Below, in pieces: positions 31,102-42,018 of a DNA stretch of 64,000 bases (its first letter is position 1; each line of letters opens with the position of its first letter). Below the pieces are notes generated by a model that was given only the letters and a program-made list of their open reading frames with translations, had not been told where the DNA came from and made no database searches. A program made the translations under genes and the position numbers. The stretch is from Adiantum capillus-veneris (Eukaryota > Streptophyta > Polypodiopsida > Polypodiales > Pteridaceae), in assembly GCA_014529385.2 (NCBI GenBank), contig CM043945.1, positions 139,467,241 to 139,531,240 on the forward strand. Direction: 5' to 3'.

Positions 31102-32241
31102 GGACACAAGTATGTGGTAAGATTTGGAGCAAAGGTACTAAGTGCTCGCCAAAGAAACTATCCAGAGATAAAGAGAGAGTTATGGGGTATGGTTATAGCC
31201 TTGAAAAGTGGAAAAGAGTACCTAATTGGTGCATGTGTGGTTGTAGAAACAAATTGTCTACCACTTCTTAGGATGATTACAAGCTGCTCAACGCCAGACA
31301 TTGCTATGTTGCGGTGGATTTCCTACATTAAGTCCTTAAATCCTGAGTTTAAGCACATTGCACGTAAAGAGAATACAGTGGCAGATATGCTATCAAGGGC
31401 AAGGTATGAAGATGAGTCACAAATGATTGACGAGGGAGATGATGTAGGCACAAAGTTCTATTCTATCTCTCATGTCAAAGGTAACAATGTCTGCATGACT
31501 AATCTACTTGAATCATTCTTGAAAGAGATTTATGAAGGTGATTGGCTTCTTATTGGAAGCTACTTGAGTACCCTAACAAAACAGGATGATTGGTCTGAAC
31601 AAGAATTCAAGAGGATACGCAGGAAATCATATGGGTACTTTTTGAGGGATGGTTACTTGTGGAAGCATCCTAAACAAAAGGGTGCTACACCACAACGCGT
31701 TATATGTAAAAAAGAGACTCAAGTAAAGCTCATTCAAGAGTTTCATGAGAGTCTATGGGCTGGACACAGGGGTGTGTGGGCGACCTTCTCCAAGTTGAAA
31801 GAAAAATACTGGTGGAAGGGTATGTATAAAGATGTATCTCAGTTTGTAGAGTCATGTGTAACTTGTCAAATGTATTCAAATGTGCGACATCGTGATGGAT
31901 TGCACCCTACATATCCACTAGCCATGCACTATAAATGGGTTGTGGATCTAGTCACAATGCCTTTAGGAATCTGGCAAATGAGATACTTGTTTCTTGCACG
32001 AGAGGACCTAACTAATCAGGTTGAAGGAAGAGCATTAAGAGCTAAAACCACAGAACTTGTGTGCAAATTCCTTCTTGATGAGGTGATTTGCCGTTATGGT
32101 TGTGTGGGAAAGATCACTGCAAATAAAGGTGAGCTGAATGCCGAAGATGCAAGGGAGTTCTTTTCTAGATTAGGAATCAAGCTTTCTCTTACTACAGCTT
32201 ACAACCCTGAAGGCAATGGAAAGAGTGAAAGAGGGCATCCT
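31102..32241 (+). pseudogene. Gypsy pol, part 3: RNase H and integrase, truncated
   Basis: RNase H continues with RFGAKVLSARQRNYPEIKREL (catalytic Glu in KREL), then VVVETNCLPLL, where Asn stands at the usual catalytic Asp, then KENTVADMLSRA (last Asp). Integrase follows with the HHCC zinc finger (HESLWAGHRG, then CVTCQM), WVVDLVTMP (first Asp), and TANKGELNAED, where Asn replaces the second catalytic Asp. The Glu lies in NPEGNGKSERGH. The frame then runs into unrelated sequence at about 32241, so the integrase C-terminus is lost. Two Asp-to-Asn changes should inactivate both enzymes. Both are G-to-A, as expected from deamination on the opposite strand. Confidence 0.9.
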
Positions 32242-32581
32242 CATATCCTTTCCTACCAAAGAGGTTATTCACCAATGCCAAAATAGACCACATAAGTACC
32301 TCTAAGTTCAAAATCATTATTTAGACAATGCATCCATCCATTTGTACACCCATCCAATTGTACACCCATATGGCCACTTCACCAAGCCATTCAAAGGCAT
32401 ATACCTCATTAAATAATACATCTATACGATCATTGAGTATGTACTGCATATCACAACCCATACAGTATAATCAACAGCAGTGGAATATTCAATAAAACAT
32501 AATCAACAAATTCCAGTAAACCATATCCTTTCCTACCAAAGAGGTTATTCACCAATGCCAAAATAGACCGCATAAGTACCT
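32242..32581 (+). repeat. 60-bp direct repeat, two copies 280 bp apart
   Basis: CATATCCTTTCCTACCAAAG begins at 32242 and again at 32522, with 60 bases alike but for one change. The first copy abuts the truncated gypsy integrase. The repeat may mark a rearrangement that removed the rest of the element. Confidence 0.8.
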
Positions 32582-32731
32582 GTGTAGTGTCGACAGGTGT
32601 TTTCTTGCTAGGAGCCATCACCAGAAACGCTTGCAGAGTGAAAGCACGCACCCGATTGAATGTAGACAATAGAATGAAAATAGAAATAGAAACCCTTTAA
32701 TCGAATGGAAGCTAAGTGAGCATCAGCTCAC

Positions 32732-32932
32732 CTTATAAGGTGATGTTATTCCCACACAACTAGCTGGCTGTGGAGCCCGATCCAAAGGAGAAGGATCTGC
32801 ATCTCTTAAATATCTACCCACCAAGGAACAGGATATGCAGCGGTGCCATTTGCAAGAGCCCCCAAATAGAGCGAATGGCGAACAAAATCTGCATCCAACT
32901 TGTTCTGTACCTCTGTCATGCCGAAATGATGG
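32732..32932 (-). pseudogene. Exon-like coding fragment, unknown gene
   Basis: On the minus strand an acceptor (TTTTTAG) is followed by HHFGMTEVQNKLDADFVRHS and then YLGALANGTAAYPVPWWVD. A 4-base loss within a GATA repeat shifts the frame near 32808. Beyond it the sequence continues YLRDADPSPLDRAPQPASCV and GITSPYK, then a donor AAG/GTGAGC. Composition and clean splice borders look like a true exon of about 67 codons. I do not recognise the family. It may be a captured or decayed host-gene exon, or part of another element. Confidence 0.4.
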
Positions 32933-33243
32933 TCTAAAAATAGTAATTTAATTAAAGCCCATTAGGCACCCAAAAGTCCATTTACACACCCCTTGGGCAC
33001 CCATGCCCACGTGGAAACCCATCAATTTTCAGGCCATGAGGTAGTTCAAGCGAATGACCCATTTATTGGGGTAAACATTAGATAGCAATTTCTATGCATA
33101 AGGAGAGCAAAATATATAGTAAAGGTGGAAAACCATGCAACCTATGATTGCCAAGGTTTAAAGTAAAACCAAGTGATATATTATGGCAACACTAGATATA
33201 GAGTCCGATTGTTTTTAGAGGGATAACCAGGCATAGTGAGAGG

Positions 33244-33293
<50 letters not shown>

Positions 33294-33535
33294 ATTGGGG
33301 TTGAAAGCATCCTGGGAGAAGCAGGTTGATAATTCAGGATAGAAAACCTGATAGATTATATCAGAATGTAGAGGGAAAGAGAGTTAGAGAGAGAGAGGGA
33401 AGGCCTTTCCCTTGGATGCTATCTGAGAGCAAGATACGTTCCAAATAGGAGAGGTATTTGTGTATTCAATGATTGCCAAGGGTGAAATCAAACCCGAGAA
33501 AATCACCATGAATGAAGAGTCTCATGTCCTTTAGA

Positions 33536-33611
<76 letters not shown>
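32933..33611 (+). repeat. Microsatellite-rich spacer
   Basis: (GA)n runs lie at about 33250-33289 and 33536-33611, with further GA-rich patches near 33370-33400. I see no coding sequence. The second run directly adjoins the 3' tail of the LINE. Confidence 0.8.
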
Positions 33612-33617
<6 letters not shown>

Positions 33618-33693
33618 TAGATAGATAGATAGATAGATAGTTCTATTATCGTCCTGGGAGGTCAAATATGACCTATGGGACCAAATGAACATG

Positions 33694-36600
33694 TCAAGTG
33701 GTGTGAGTGGAGTTCATAAGTGACTCTTGATGCTCAAAAATGGCTGAAATGAGCGTCGCAATAGAGAGTCCACATCGTGGTTGGGAGAGGAAGGTATGTA
33801 GGGAGAGCTCATGGCTGAATATATGGGGAAAAGAGGACCTAATGTGGTCAAAAACTGAGCACTCAAGTAGTGTGTGGTACTCACTCTCTCGCACTTAACG
33901 AGGGCATAAGGTGCAAAGTCGATGACACTCCTCGCCAGTGCCCCAACGTCCTGTCTCGCAGCGTAGAGAATGGGAGCTAAGACGAATGGAGGCAATGGTG
34001 CGGATCGCACTCAACGGGATGGGCTCAAGGATGTAGGAATGGGTTCGGTAACCTCGTTCCGAGAAGAAGAGAGATTTGTAGTTTGGGGCAACGTGTGTGG
34101 TGTAATGGCTGAAGCGAGAACCTCCGGATTTCTCCCAAGCCATGATACATTGGCGTTGTAAGAAGGCCTCATTAACTTGGGAGTCGATCGACGCATCCTT
34201 GACCAAGTGACATGCATCCCATCTTCCAAACCATTTCTTGATATCAAGCATCCACCCCGAACTTAGTATTTTGCTCTTGCATGTCTTTTGAACCTTTTGA
34301 CTTGCTTCATATGCGATTCTAGGAAGTCGATGCAAAGGGCTACGTTGTGTCTTACGCATGTACTCCACAACCCTTTCCATGCCCAAGACCTCAATGGGAA
34401 GCGATCCGGACTCAAGAAGTAAGAGCATGTAGGGTGTTTGTGTCTTGACTTGGAGAAAGTTGGTGAGAAAACGCTTTTGGACATTCTCAAACTCTTTCCA
34501 AGTAGACTTCCCGATGCTTCCACCCCACACCTCCACTCCATAAAGAAGCACCGGTGTCACCAATGTGTCAAAGAGGTACTTTTTGAGAGCCCAACACTTG
34601 ATCTCTCCTGCATTGCACATGTTCTCAAATGCATAATAAGCCCTCTTTCCGGCTTCCAAGCGACGCATTGCACAATCCTTCCATTTATGATTGGATGGAA
34701 CCTCAAGGCCAAGGTACTTGAAGTGATCTACCACTTCAAGTTTCTCATTGTTGTATACAATGCATGGATTTTCGTCATTGAGGGTCTTTACAAGCATAAC
34801 CTTGGTTTTGGATCCATTCACGATCAGCCCGCTATGTAGGCAAAAGCGTTCCAAGACACTCATAAGCTTTTGTGCATCTTCTAAGGTATGTGCCAAGAGC
34901 ACTACATCATCGGCATAAAGCAAAAGCATGATCACCGCATTTCCAATCTTAACCTCTTTTATGCCTTCTTGCTGCATAAAATCAAGAACCATGTATTCCA
35001 ATTCATCAATGAGTAGCCCAAAGAGGGTTGGGGAAAGTGGGCATCCTTGTTTGACACCAATAGTGCTTGCAAAAAATTCTGAAATTCCATCTCCCATACG
35101 TAATCGACATATCACTTTTTGGTAGATGCGAAAGACTGCATGCATAAATTCTCTCGGCACTTGAAGGCTTTGCATACGTCTCCAAAGATTTCCTCGCGGT
35201 ACCATGTCAAAAGCTTTCTTGAAATCCACAAAGCAACAATACAACTTTTTTCCATTCAATCGAGACGCTTCCATAAGAACTCGAAGAGTGACAAGGTGAT
35301 CAATAGTGCTATGATGCTTTCGAAAACCTGCTTGGCCAAGCGCACGTTTGCCATTCTTTTCAGCCCATTCACTTATCTTCATCTCCATGATACATCCAAA
35401 TAACTTTACCATCAAAGAACCAACCATTATAGTGCGATAGTTGTTCACATTGTTTACATCTCCTCCTTTGTGCAAAGGTTTGATCCAATTTGCACTCCAA
35501 TCATGAGGCATGCCATACTGACGTGCAAGGTTAAACATATCACATATCCAATATCGTGTTTTCTTACTTGTCCATTTAATCATTTCAGCCTTGACACCTT
35601 GAAGGTCACCTGCCTTGCGAGTAGCAAGTTTCTCAAGCGCGCGGCATACATCTTCAATGGTAAAGAAGGGAGACATAAATGGAAGGGAGCTACAACCCTC
35701 CATCTTATCAACATTGGGTTGCTCATAGAGGTTCTTACAATGCATATACATATCCTCAAGAGTCAAGTCACCAAAGCTCTCAACACGCTTGCCTTTTAGA
35801 TTTTGCCAAAACTTGCCACATGCATGTGCTTTCTCTTGTGCTAAAAGAAGTTGTTTTTCGACTTCCCACCTTCTCCTCTTCTTTTGAACAAGTGCTTTGT
35901 ATGTGTGTGAACATTCCAAGTAAACTTCCTTGTCTTTGATTGCATCCAATCTTAGCAAGTGTTTTCGGGCTTGACTACATTCCATGTCAAACCATTTCTT
36001 CTTGGTGCTACCCTTCTTAGACCTTTTGCAAGACATGTGTTTCATCGAAAAGCATTCCTTCGCACAAGAGAAAATTACTTCTTTGAAAACTTTCCACTTG
36101 CATTCTAATGTTGGGCTCCCTTGATGCTCTATCATGCTTAACATTTGGTCCACCATATCAGCATATATAAGTGCTCGTTTGAAGTCTAGACGTAGGTACA
36201 AATGATTCACATCATGATTGGAGGCTACATGCTCGGGCCGTTTACCACACTTGAGGTCAATACATAACATCCTATGATCCGATTCCGGATTCCATTCACC
36301 AAGTGTAAAGCTTTGTATGCATTCTAGAGTGGCTTCTGAGAACAACATATAGTCAATCACGCTAGCACCATTGTGCTTTCTACATGTAAAGTCATTGGTG
36401 CCTTGCCATAGAGATACACCATTTGCAATGAGCATTCCGGTACTATTGCACATATGTAGAAGTGACTTTCCATAGTGATCCACTTCTTCTGCATCATTAG
36501 AACTTCGATTATACATGTATGAGTCATCCACTCTTCTTGATACATGCGGCATGTCGACTTGTTGTGTGTCGTGTTGTAACATATTTGTGCGAGCATTCAT

Positions 36601-37074
36601 GTCTCCAAAAACAATGACTTCACCTTGATCCTTGTAATGAGCAATGTCTTCCTCTAGTTCAACAAAGGGTTGATCTCTATCCATATTCAAGCGAGCATAA
36701 AAGTTGGAGTCATAGTGAGGAATGTAGCAGCCGGCCAGAAACATGACTTGACCATTTGGTGGGCTGATTTTCAGCCATAAGTAGCGTTTATACTTATCTT
36801 CTTTGACAATGGAAACATCTTTCAAACCCTTTTTGGTCATACATGCTACGCCTCCTTGGCCTCTTCGCTGCTTTGCATTTTTGGCCCACATCAAAGAATG
36901 TACATCGTATTTGTCAAATCCAAGAATTCGTTGCGCATCATGCTCCCATGTTTTGACAAGAAGTATCACATCGGAGTCATTGGTAAGCTCATCAATGCCA
37001 ATTCCCGCATTCCATGGATACCCGTTACAATTCCAAAAGCTTATTCGCAAGCGTGAGTTGGTCTCATAGATCAT
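33694..37074 (-). pseudogene. LINE ORF2: AP endonuclease, reverse transcriptase, CCHC finger
   Basis: The ATG at 37074 lies six bases after the ORF1 stop, so translation may be coupled. The first 1,059 codons are open. Endonuclease: WNCNG (residues 14-18), VFGDMNAR (near 157), SVIDYMLFS, and SDHRM (near 263) are all present. Residue 41 is Lys in VILLVKTWE where a catalytic Glu is expected. Reverse transcriptase: YCCFVDFKKAFD (near 614), GVKQGCPLSP, and catalytic YADD (near 720). A TAA at 33895-33897 lies inside the C-terminal finger: CTLC, stop, then ESEYHTLLEC in the same frame. The full protein would be about 1,126 residues. ORF2 nicks the target and copies RNA there. This copy is probably dead, from the Glu-to-Lys change and the stop. 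Confidence 0.9.
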
Positions 37075-37080
37075 GTGTCC

Positions 37081-38013
37081 CTATTTGTTGGGTGGACTTG
37101 CATCCTCCTCAAGTGACTTTTCTTCTTGAGATGATACCTTAACCTTCTTGCTTCTTTCCTCGTATGCTTTGCGACGTACATTTTGTTGCATAAGAGTGCG
37201 ATCCTCATATACATTACAACCCGTTCCTTTGAGGTAGATCCAACCATTGTCAAGGATGATCTTTCTCTTTACCTCATCAGCCATGGTACATACAATAGGT
37301 CTTTTTCCCGAGCGAGGGACTCCTTGTTTTCCAACTCGATGTGCACCATAAGCCATGATTCCTGACATGCCAAAGTGTGTAGCAAAAAACTCTTCAATAG
37401 CAACCGCAAGAGATTGGGGTGTTTCCATGCTTTCCTCCTTGATTCCACGAATGACGATGTTCTTTGAGCGTTTTTGTCGTTCTTGCAATTCTTGAGTGTC
37501 CACATTCTCTACATTCTTTGCTTGGACAACGGCTTGCGTGATAGGAGATGTAGAAACCACATTATCCTTACATATATCAGCCCATGATTTGGATGCATTT
37601 CTCATCTCACATACATCATGTCGTATTGTATCTATCGTTTCCTCTTTCAATACATGATCACTCTCAACTTTGCTCAAGCGCTCTTTCACTACATTCATGT
37701 CCACAAGAGAGCGTTTACATTCTTGAACTTCATTCTCAAGATGCATCAAGCGTGTTGTTTGCATTTCAAGAACCTTCTTGAGGTGCTCATTCTCCACAAC
37801 GAGAACTCTTAAAGTACCATTCTCCATTGCAAGTGCGCGCAACTCTTCACCTTGCTTGTTGACGGTTTCTTGTAACGAGATCAAGTAATCCATGATCATT
37901 GCTTCCGTTGTTGTAGACGATGTGGTTGGATTAGCATCCAAATTCCTTGGAGATTTTGCATCATTCTCCATGGCGAGTGTGGCTTTTCCACCCTTGCAAG
38001 TTTTGTCTGACAT
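37081..38013 (-). CDS. LINE ORF1: coiled-coil, RNA-binding protein
   Basis: I chose the ATG at 38013 (MSDKTCKGG), giving 310 residues; the open frame extends upstream but without another ATG. Residues about 45-125 form a coiled coil, which in related proteins makes trimers. Residues about 180-290 (KNIVIRGIKEE, GAHRVGK, RPIVCTMADEVKRKIILDNG) resemble the RRM-like and C-terminal domains of L1-type ORF1 proteins, which coat element RNA. The tail is Lys/Glu rich. There is no internal stop. ORF1 and ORF2 are separated by six bases on the same transcript. Confidence 0.82.
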   Translation of the reverse strand: MSDKTCKGGKATLAMENDAKSPRNLDANPTTSSTTTEAMIMDYLISLQETVNKQGEELRALAMENGTLRVLVVENEHLKKVLEMQTTRLMHLENEVQECKRSLVDMNVVKERLSKVESDHVLKEETIDTIRHDVCEMRNASKSWADICKDNVVSTSPITQAVVQAKNVENVDTQELQERQKRSKNIVIRGIKEESMETPQSLAVAIEEFFATHFGMSGIMAYGAHRVGKQGVPRSGKRPIVCTMADEVKRKIILDNGWIYLKGTGCNVYEDRTLMQQNVRRKAYEERSKKVKVSSQEEKSLEEDASPPNK

Positions 38014-38237
38014 TGCCTTCAAGTCGGCAACAAAAACGCAAAGTTTTGACAGTTTTTTCAATTCTGAGATGCTGTTACAGCAAAGTCTTTCATTACACAA
38101 AAAAACTCTGTCTTTACATCAATGCGTAGAGGGCTTCGTGCTCTTCGATTGAGGCTATAGATCACCTAAATCGGAGTTCGGATGAGCAAGTTATGGTCAA
38201 AAGAGTGAACTGCTGCCTACTAGGTCAAAAAACGGCT

Positions 38238-38258
38238 GTGAGAGAGAGAGAGTAGATG

Positions 38259-38335
<77 letters not shown>

Positions 38336-38560
38336 AGAGAGAGAGATAGAGAGAGAGAATAAATAGAGAGAGGGAAAGAGAGAGAGAGGGGTAGAAAGAA
38401 AGAGGGAAAGTGGGAGGGAGAGGGGGAGAGTAAATAGAGAGAGGAAAAGAGAGAGATAGGGAAAGGGGGAAAGAGAGAGAGTAGATATGGAGGGAGAGAA
38501 ATAGGGAAAGATAGAGAATAGAGATACAGAGGGAGAGAGATAAGGAGGGGAAAGAGCGCC
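38238..38560. repeat. Long GA/CT low-complexity tract
   Basis: Nearly pure (GA)n at 38238-38340, then GA-rich imperfect repeats to 38560. Ser/Leu/Pro-rich open frames on the minus strand here are artefacts of composition. The tract abuts the 5' side of the LINE. Confidence 0.9.
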
Positions 38561-39309
38561 CAAGTCCAAAGCCACCATGACCTTAGCCGAGACCTCCATG
38601 CCTCGGCAGAAGATGTCGTCCATGTTTGGCTTCTTATCTCTGCGAGTGCTTGCTTTACATGGAGGCACAAACATAATTATGGGATGGAGCTTTTGCTTTG
38701 TATTTCAACTGCACGACCGAGTGCCTACATTACGTATATGTATAGATGTTTGTGTGTACATATGTATTTGTTTATGCATGTATGTAGGCACTAAGTACGG
38801 GAGCATAGCACCGGAAGGTTAGACACTTCATCTTGGGTATAGTCCTTTTTTAATCGTGGCATAGCGGTCATTGATCCACTCATGCATGGATTACCGCAAT
38901 GTACCTTTGGTTTTACCACACGGTTGAGACTGTGATGATATCTAAAGAGGTGCACTTGACCTTTGGAACTACTAGCCCCTACTTAGGTCTACTAGTATGT
39001 ATATGTATCTACGTGCTTGTGTGCATATATACTTGTGTATGTATGTATAGATGAGTGAGTAGGGGGAAAAATATAAATCTCAGATTGCTCTTTGTAATGC
39101 AGATGTCAGACGAGAGACCAACTGGTGGGGAGTAGCCAATTGGCTCTTCTTTTGGTTGGTTCACATCTAGGTGGCTCCCACCCGGGGTGGACATCACCTC
39201 CAGTGGACCCGAGTCTTGAGTCGGTCAGAACAAGCTAAGAAATAAAGAATGTTTCTGCCTAGTTAACCCTAAACCATGAGTGTCATAGGTTTATTTTTCT
39301 TACTTGCAG
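38561..39309. other. No gene recognised; possible intron of the following gene
   Basis: No coding motif. It ends with the acceptor TACTTGCAG at 39301-39309, which opens the first recognisable exon of the decayed gene downstream. Confidence 0.4.
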
Positions 39310-40697
39310 GCATGGCCATCCTACACCTATCCTTCTCAGGTTTCTCCACCGATCGTAGATCCAAACCTACAGCGGGCTATCACTTTACGAGAGCAGTACC
39401 TCCGTTTGACGGAGGATTTGTTTGGCCGCTACACTCCGCAACAGCTTGGGACCTACAACCTTTCTCTTTAGACTACACCATGGGAGAGTCAGGGAGGGAC
39501 TCCTTACCTACAGAGCCTCGCACTGACGGCACCTCAGTCTATAGCCCCTTCCTATCATCCTACTCCCATTCCATCGCACGTTCCTACTCCCCTTGTATTG
39601 CAGGGTCCCACTCCCATGGCATCATAGGGTCCTATGCCACTCCATTCCACTCTTGCTTTGCCATAACATCGTTGACAGACTTCCTCGCGCAGCACGCCTC
39701 GATGCTCGTCTCAGGGTAGCGAGCACCGTGAGAACGAAGCTACGGTGGATTTTGCGGTTTTGCATGTTTTGGTAGTGGTAGGGAAACAGAGTCCCCACTT
39801 TTAGTGCATTCCTCCCCCGAAATAGAGGATGAGGATATGGACGCACCCGTGCAAGACACACATGGGTACTACTACAGAGTTAAATATGGCAGGAGGTGGA
39901 CTTTGGCACACCACGGGGAAGGGAATTTTGATGCCATCTATAAATTCTTATACATTCAACATATAAGAACTGTCTATAAAGTTTAGAGACCAACTACCTG
40001 ATCATGAACGGTACATTGAGGACGCTCTGTTAGCTAGATTTCCAAACGCCCCCGATCAAATTTTTTCACAACAATGGTTGGAGGGCTATATTAAGGCAGT
40101 TCTGAAAAACAAGCAGTCCAATGTGCAACACGCAGCAGCAAACCTGGTGAGAGATCCAAACAGGAGTTACTTCGATGGTAACATGGCAAACGTAGAGTGG
40201 GAATGGACAATTCCATAAAAGAGCGATCAAGTTGCGACGGGCTCATCATACATACAACAACGTGAGACTTGTGCAAGACAAATTCCCACGCACTATGGCT
40301 CAGAAGGCAAGGGAGCTTGGAAGGATAAATATGTAAGATTAATTGAATTATAACGTTGATCGGTGATTTTATAAAGATTATAGTTGATGATTTGGTATTG
40401 TTATTACTAACTTAGGAAAATATCACTCTCTCTCGACTAAGCAGAGAGATGGTCAAGTATCGGGAGTGACATACAAAATTTGATACTTGGCGATGGTTGT
40501 TTGGAAACAACACATCTCTCACGAGCAATTTGACACGGCGGTTGGATCACTACAAGTGGTAAGTTTAAACAAGTAATTTTGTACCAATTGTTTTGAGCTG
40601 TTGATTTGATAATTGTTTAATTTGGTTTGGGTTTATGTAGAGTCAACGTGATCAAACATACGTGCCTCAGGACGACGACGAGATAGAGGAGGATTAG
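39310..40697 (+). pseudogene. Decayed multi-exon gene, unknown family
   Basis: I do not recognise the protein. Exon A (39310-40332) follows a TTGCAG acceptor. It starts AWPSYTYPSQVSPPIVDPNL and has a Pro/Gln-rich stretch, an acidic segment, and YYYRVKYGRRWTLAHHG. After a frame change it continues ERYIEDALLARFPNAPDQIF, and later RLVQDKFPRTMAQKARELGR, ending at a donor GTAAGA. Exon B (40416-40558) reads NITLSRLSREMVKYRE, stop, HTKFDTWRWLFGN, and ends at GTAAGT. Exon C (from 40643) reads CQRDQTYVPQDDDEIEED and stops at 40695-40697. Several stops stand at probable Gln or Arg codons (CAG to TAG, CGA to TGA). Preserved splice sites with many stops suggest an old transposon-encoded or host gene. Confidence 0.5.
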
Positions 40698-40901
40698 ATA
40701 GAAAAATATTTTGTCTAAACTTTTGAAAAGTCCCAATGTGGCACAATGTATATACAACTATTTACTTTTTATTGTAACTTTTTAAATAGTTGATCTTCTG
40801 CAAATTGTCAAGGTAAAGTAAATTCAGTTTCAATTCTTTGGTATTTTTTATACTCTTATAAAAAACAATTGATGTCTCATTGTTTTATGCAGGTTAAAAA
40901 A

Positions 40902-40939
40902 AAAGGTGCTCATTTGGGTCACCCAAAATGAGCACCTTT
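40902..40939. repeat. Short near-perfect hairpin
   Basis: AAAGGTGCTCATTTGGGT is followed after one base by ACCCAAAATGAGCACCTTT. The arms pair with one bulged base and essentially no loop. It could be a residue of a foldback element. No partner elsewhere was noticed. Confidence 0.75.
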
Positions 40940-41039
40940 ATTTTTGAATTGGTGTGTAGTGGCAATAAGCGTGGTAATGGGTGTGGCAATTGGCGTGGTA
41001 ACAACAGCGGGTATATTGCTATAACTATTACGCGCTTAT

Positions 41040-42018
41040 TGCTGAGAAACCACTACCACGTCCATAGCCGCGGTTATTACCGCCTCCCATAATTTTTTCT
41101 TTCTCCTTTTTCCTTTCTTTTTCCATGGCAATGCTAGCGGTTATAGACAACTCCTCTTGTAGTGATGGCAACGAATCTTTTTTTTTCCCTTATCACCAGA
41201 ATTGCCAGAGAAAGTGTTGCCAGCATAAGCATTAGGAGCAGAATTTTTGCCACTCCCAGCAGAATCATAAGAAGTGGTTGCATTGTTGTTACCACCCTTT
41301 CTTTGAGAATCAATTTAAGCATGTTCAACTACACGCTACCTAGTCCTTTTTTTTCTGGAAAGTGACTCTTGCAACAACAATGTGCACAATGCATCAAACT
41401 TGACAACTTCAGGATCTCATTGGGTCATAAGTCTCTAAGTACTAGCAAAAATCTGGTAAGAATCTGGTAAGGCATCAAGAACAATTTGCACAAGGGAACT
41501 GTCTGAAATGACTTCACTTACATAAATAAGTTGCTCATGATATTCTTGATGCCAGCAAGAAAAGTGTCCATATCATCTTCTTCATGCATAATCTTCGACT
41601 CCAGCTCTTTACGCAGCAAAGAAATTTTAGCCCTATTGCGACTTACATAAAGACCAGCTAAAATATCCCAAGCCTGTTTTGTAGATTTTTCTAACAAATG
41701 TGAGGAACAATGGTGCGCTTCACAGACAACGCAATCAATGCGTGAGCCTGCGCTTCCTCTACATCCCAAGGAGATTGTTATTCCGCCGTACGCAAAACAA
41801 CTTTAATAGCAGCAATCCTTGCAGCAAGTCTTGTAACATCCTTAACATCACCTACATCCTCAGAACCAGAACGTACATCAATGCCCTGCACAATATCCTA
41901 GAGGCCCTTTGACACAAGAACATGTTTCATCATTTAAGACCACATAGGGTAATTGTCCCCATCCAATCTATTCTTAACAGAGTAAACATCTTGAACAGAT
42001 CTGTGTTGTTGTCAGCCA
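41040..42018 (-). pseudogene. Ty1/copia gag remnant
   Basis: On the minus strand the start of a copia Gag is visible: RLDGDNYPMWS, MMKHVLVSKGL, DIVQGIDVRSG. Further on are EEAQAHALIALSVKRTIVPH and then KAWDIL-like KQAWDILAGLYVSRN, SLLRKELESKIMHEEDDMD. This is the order of the gag-polypeptide (UBN2-type) domain. A degraded zinc-knuckle region (RCHHYKR) lies near 41170-41140. Frame changes and stops at expected Arg and Trp codons break it. Gag forms the virus-like particle. No pol follows at lower coordinates on this strand, so only the 5' part remains. Confidence 0.8.

Larger units (their letters stand above)
15992..32241 (+). mobile_element. Ty3/gypsy retrotransposon pol gene with two nested insertions
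   Basis: Three blocks of one pol gene lie in order on the plus strand: 15992-16684 (linker and start of reverse transcriptase), 24750-25640 (reverse transcriptase and start of RNase H), and 31102-32241 (rest of RNase H and integrase). The gaps are an 8,057-bp hAT element and a 5,456-bp LTR element. At each gap the codons join exactly when one copy of the target duplication is removed, so this was a single gene of about 2.7 kb of surviving sequence. The gag-protease part and the end of integrase are missing. No LTR pair can be assigned. Confidence 0.9.
33612..38240 (-). mobile_element. LINE (non-LTR retrotransposon) with ORF1 and ORF2
   Basis: Two ORFs in order on the minus strand, a short 3' untranslated region, and a tail of (TATC)n at 33612-33640 running into (TC)n. 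The 5' side, beyond about 38240, is also a long (TC)n tract on the minus strand. Its exact 5' end is not certain and no target duplication could be separated from the microsatellite. ORF2 carries an AP-type endonuclease, reverse transcriptase and CCHC finger, so it belongs with endonuclease-bearing LINEs. Confidence 0.88.

Noticed and set aside
34438-37069. Plus-strand open frames opposite LINE ORF2
   Set aside because: Shadows of the 1,059-codon minus-strand ORF2.
38197-38674. Ser/Leu/Pro-rich open frames on the minus strand
   Set aside because: These are translations of (TC)n microsatellite sequence beside the LINE.
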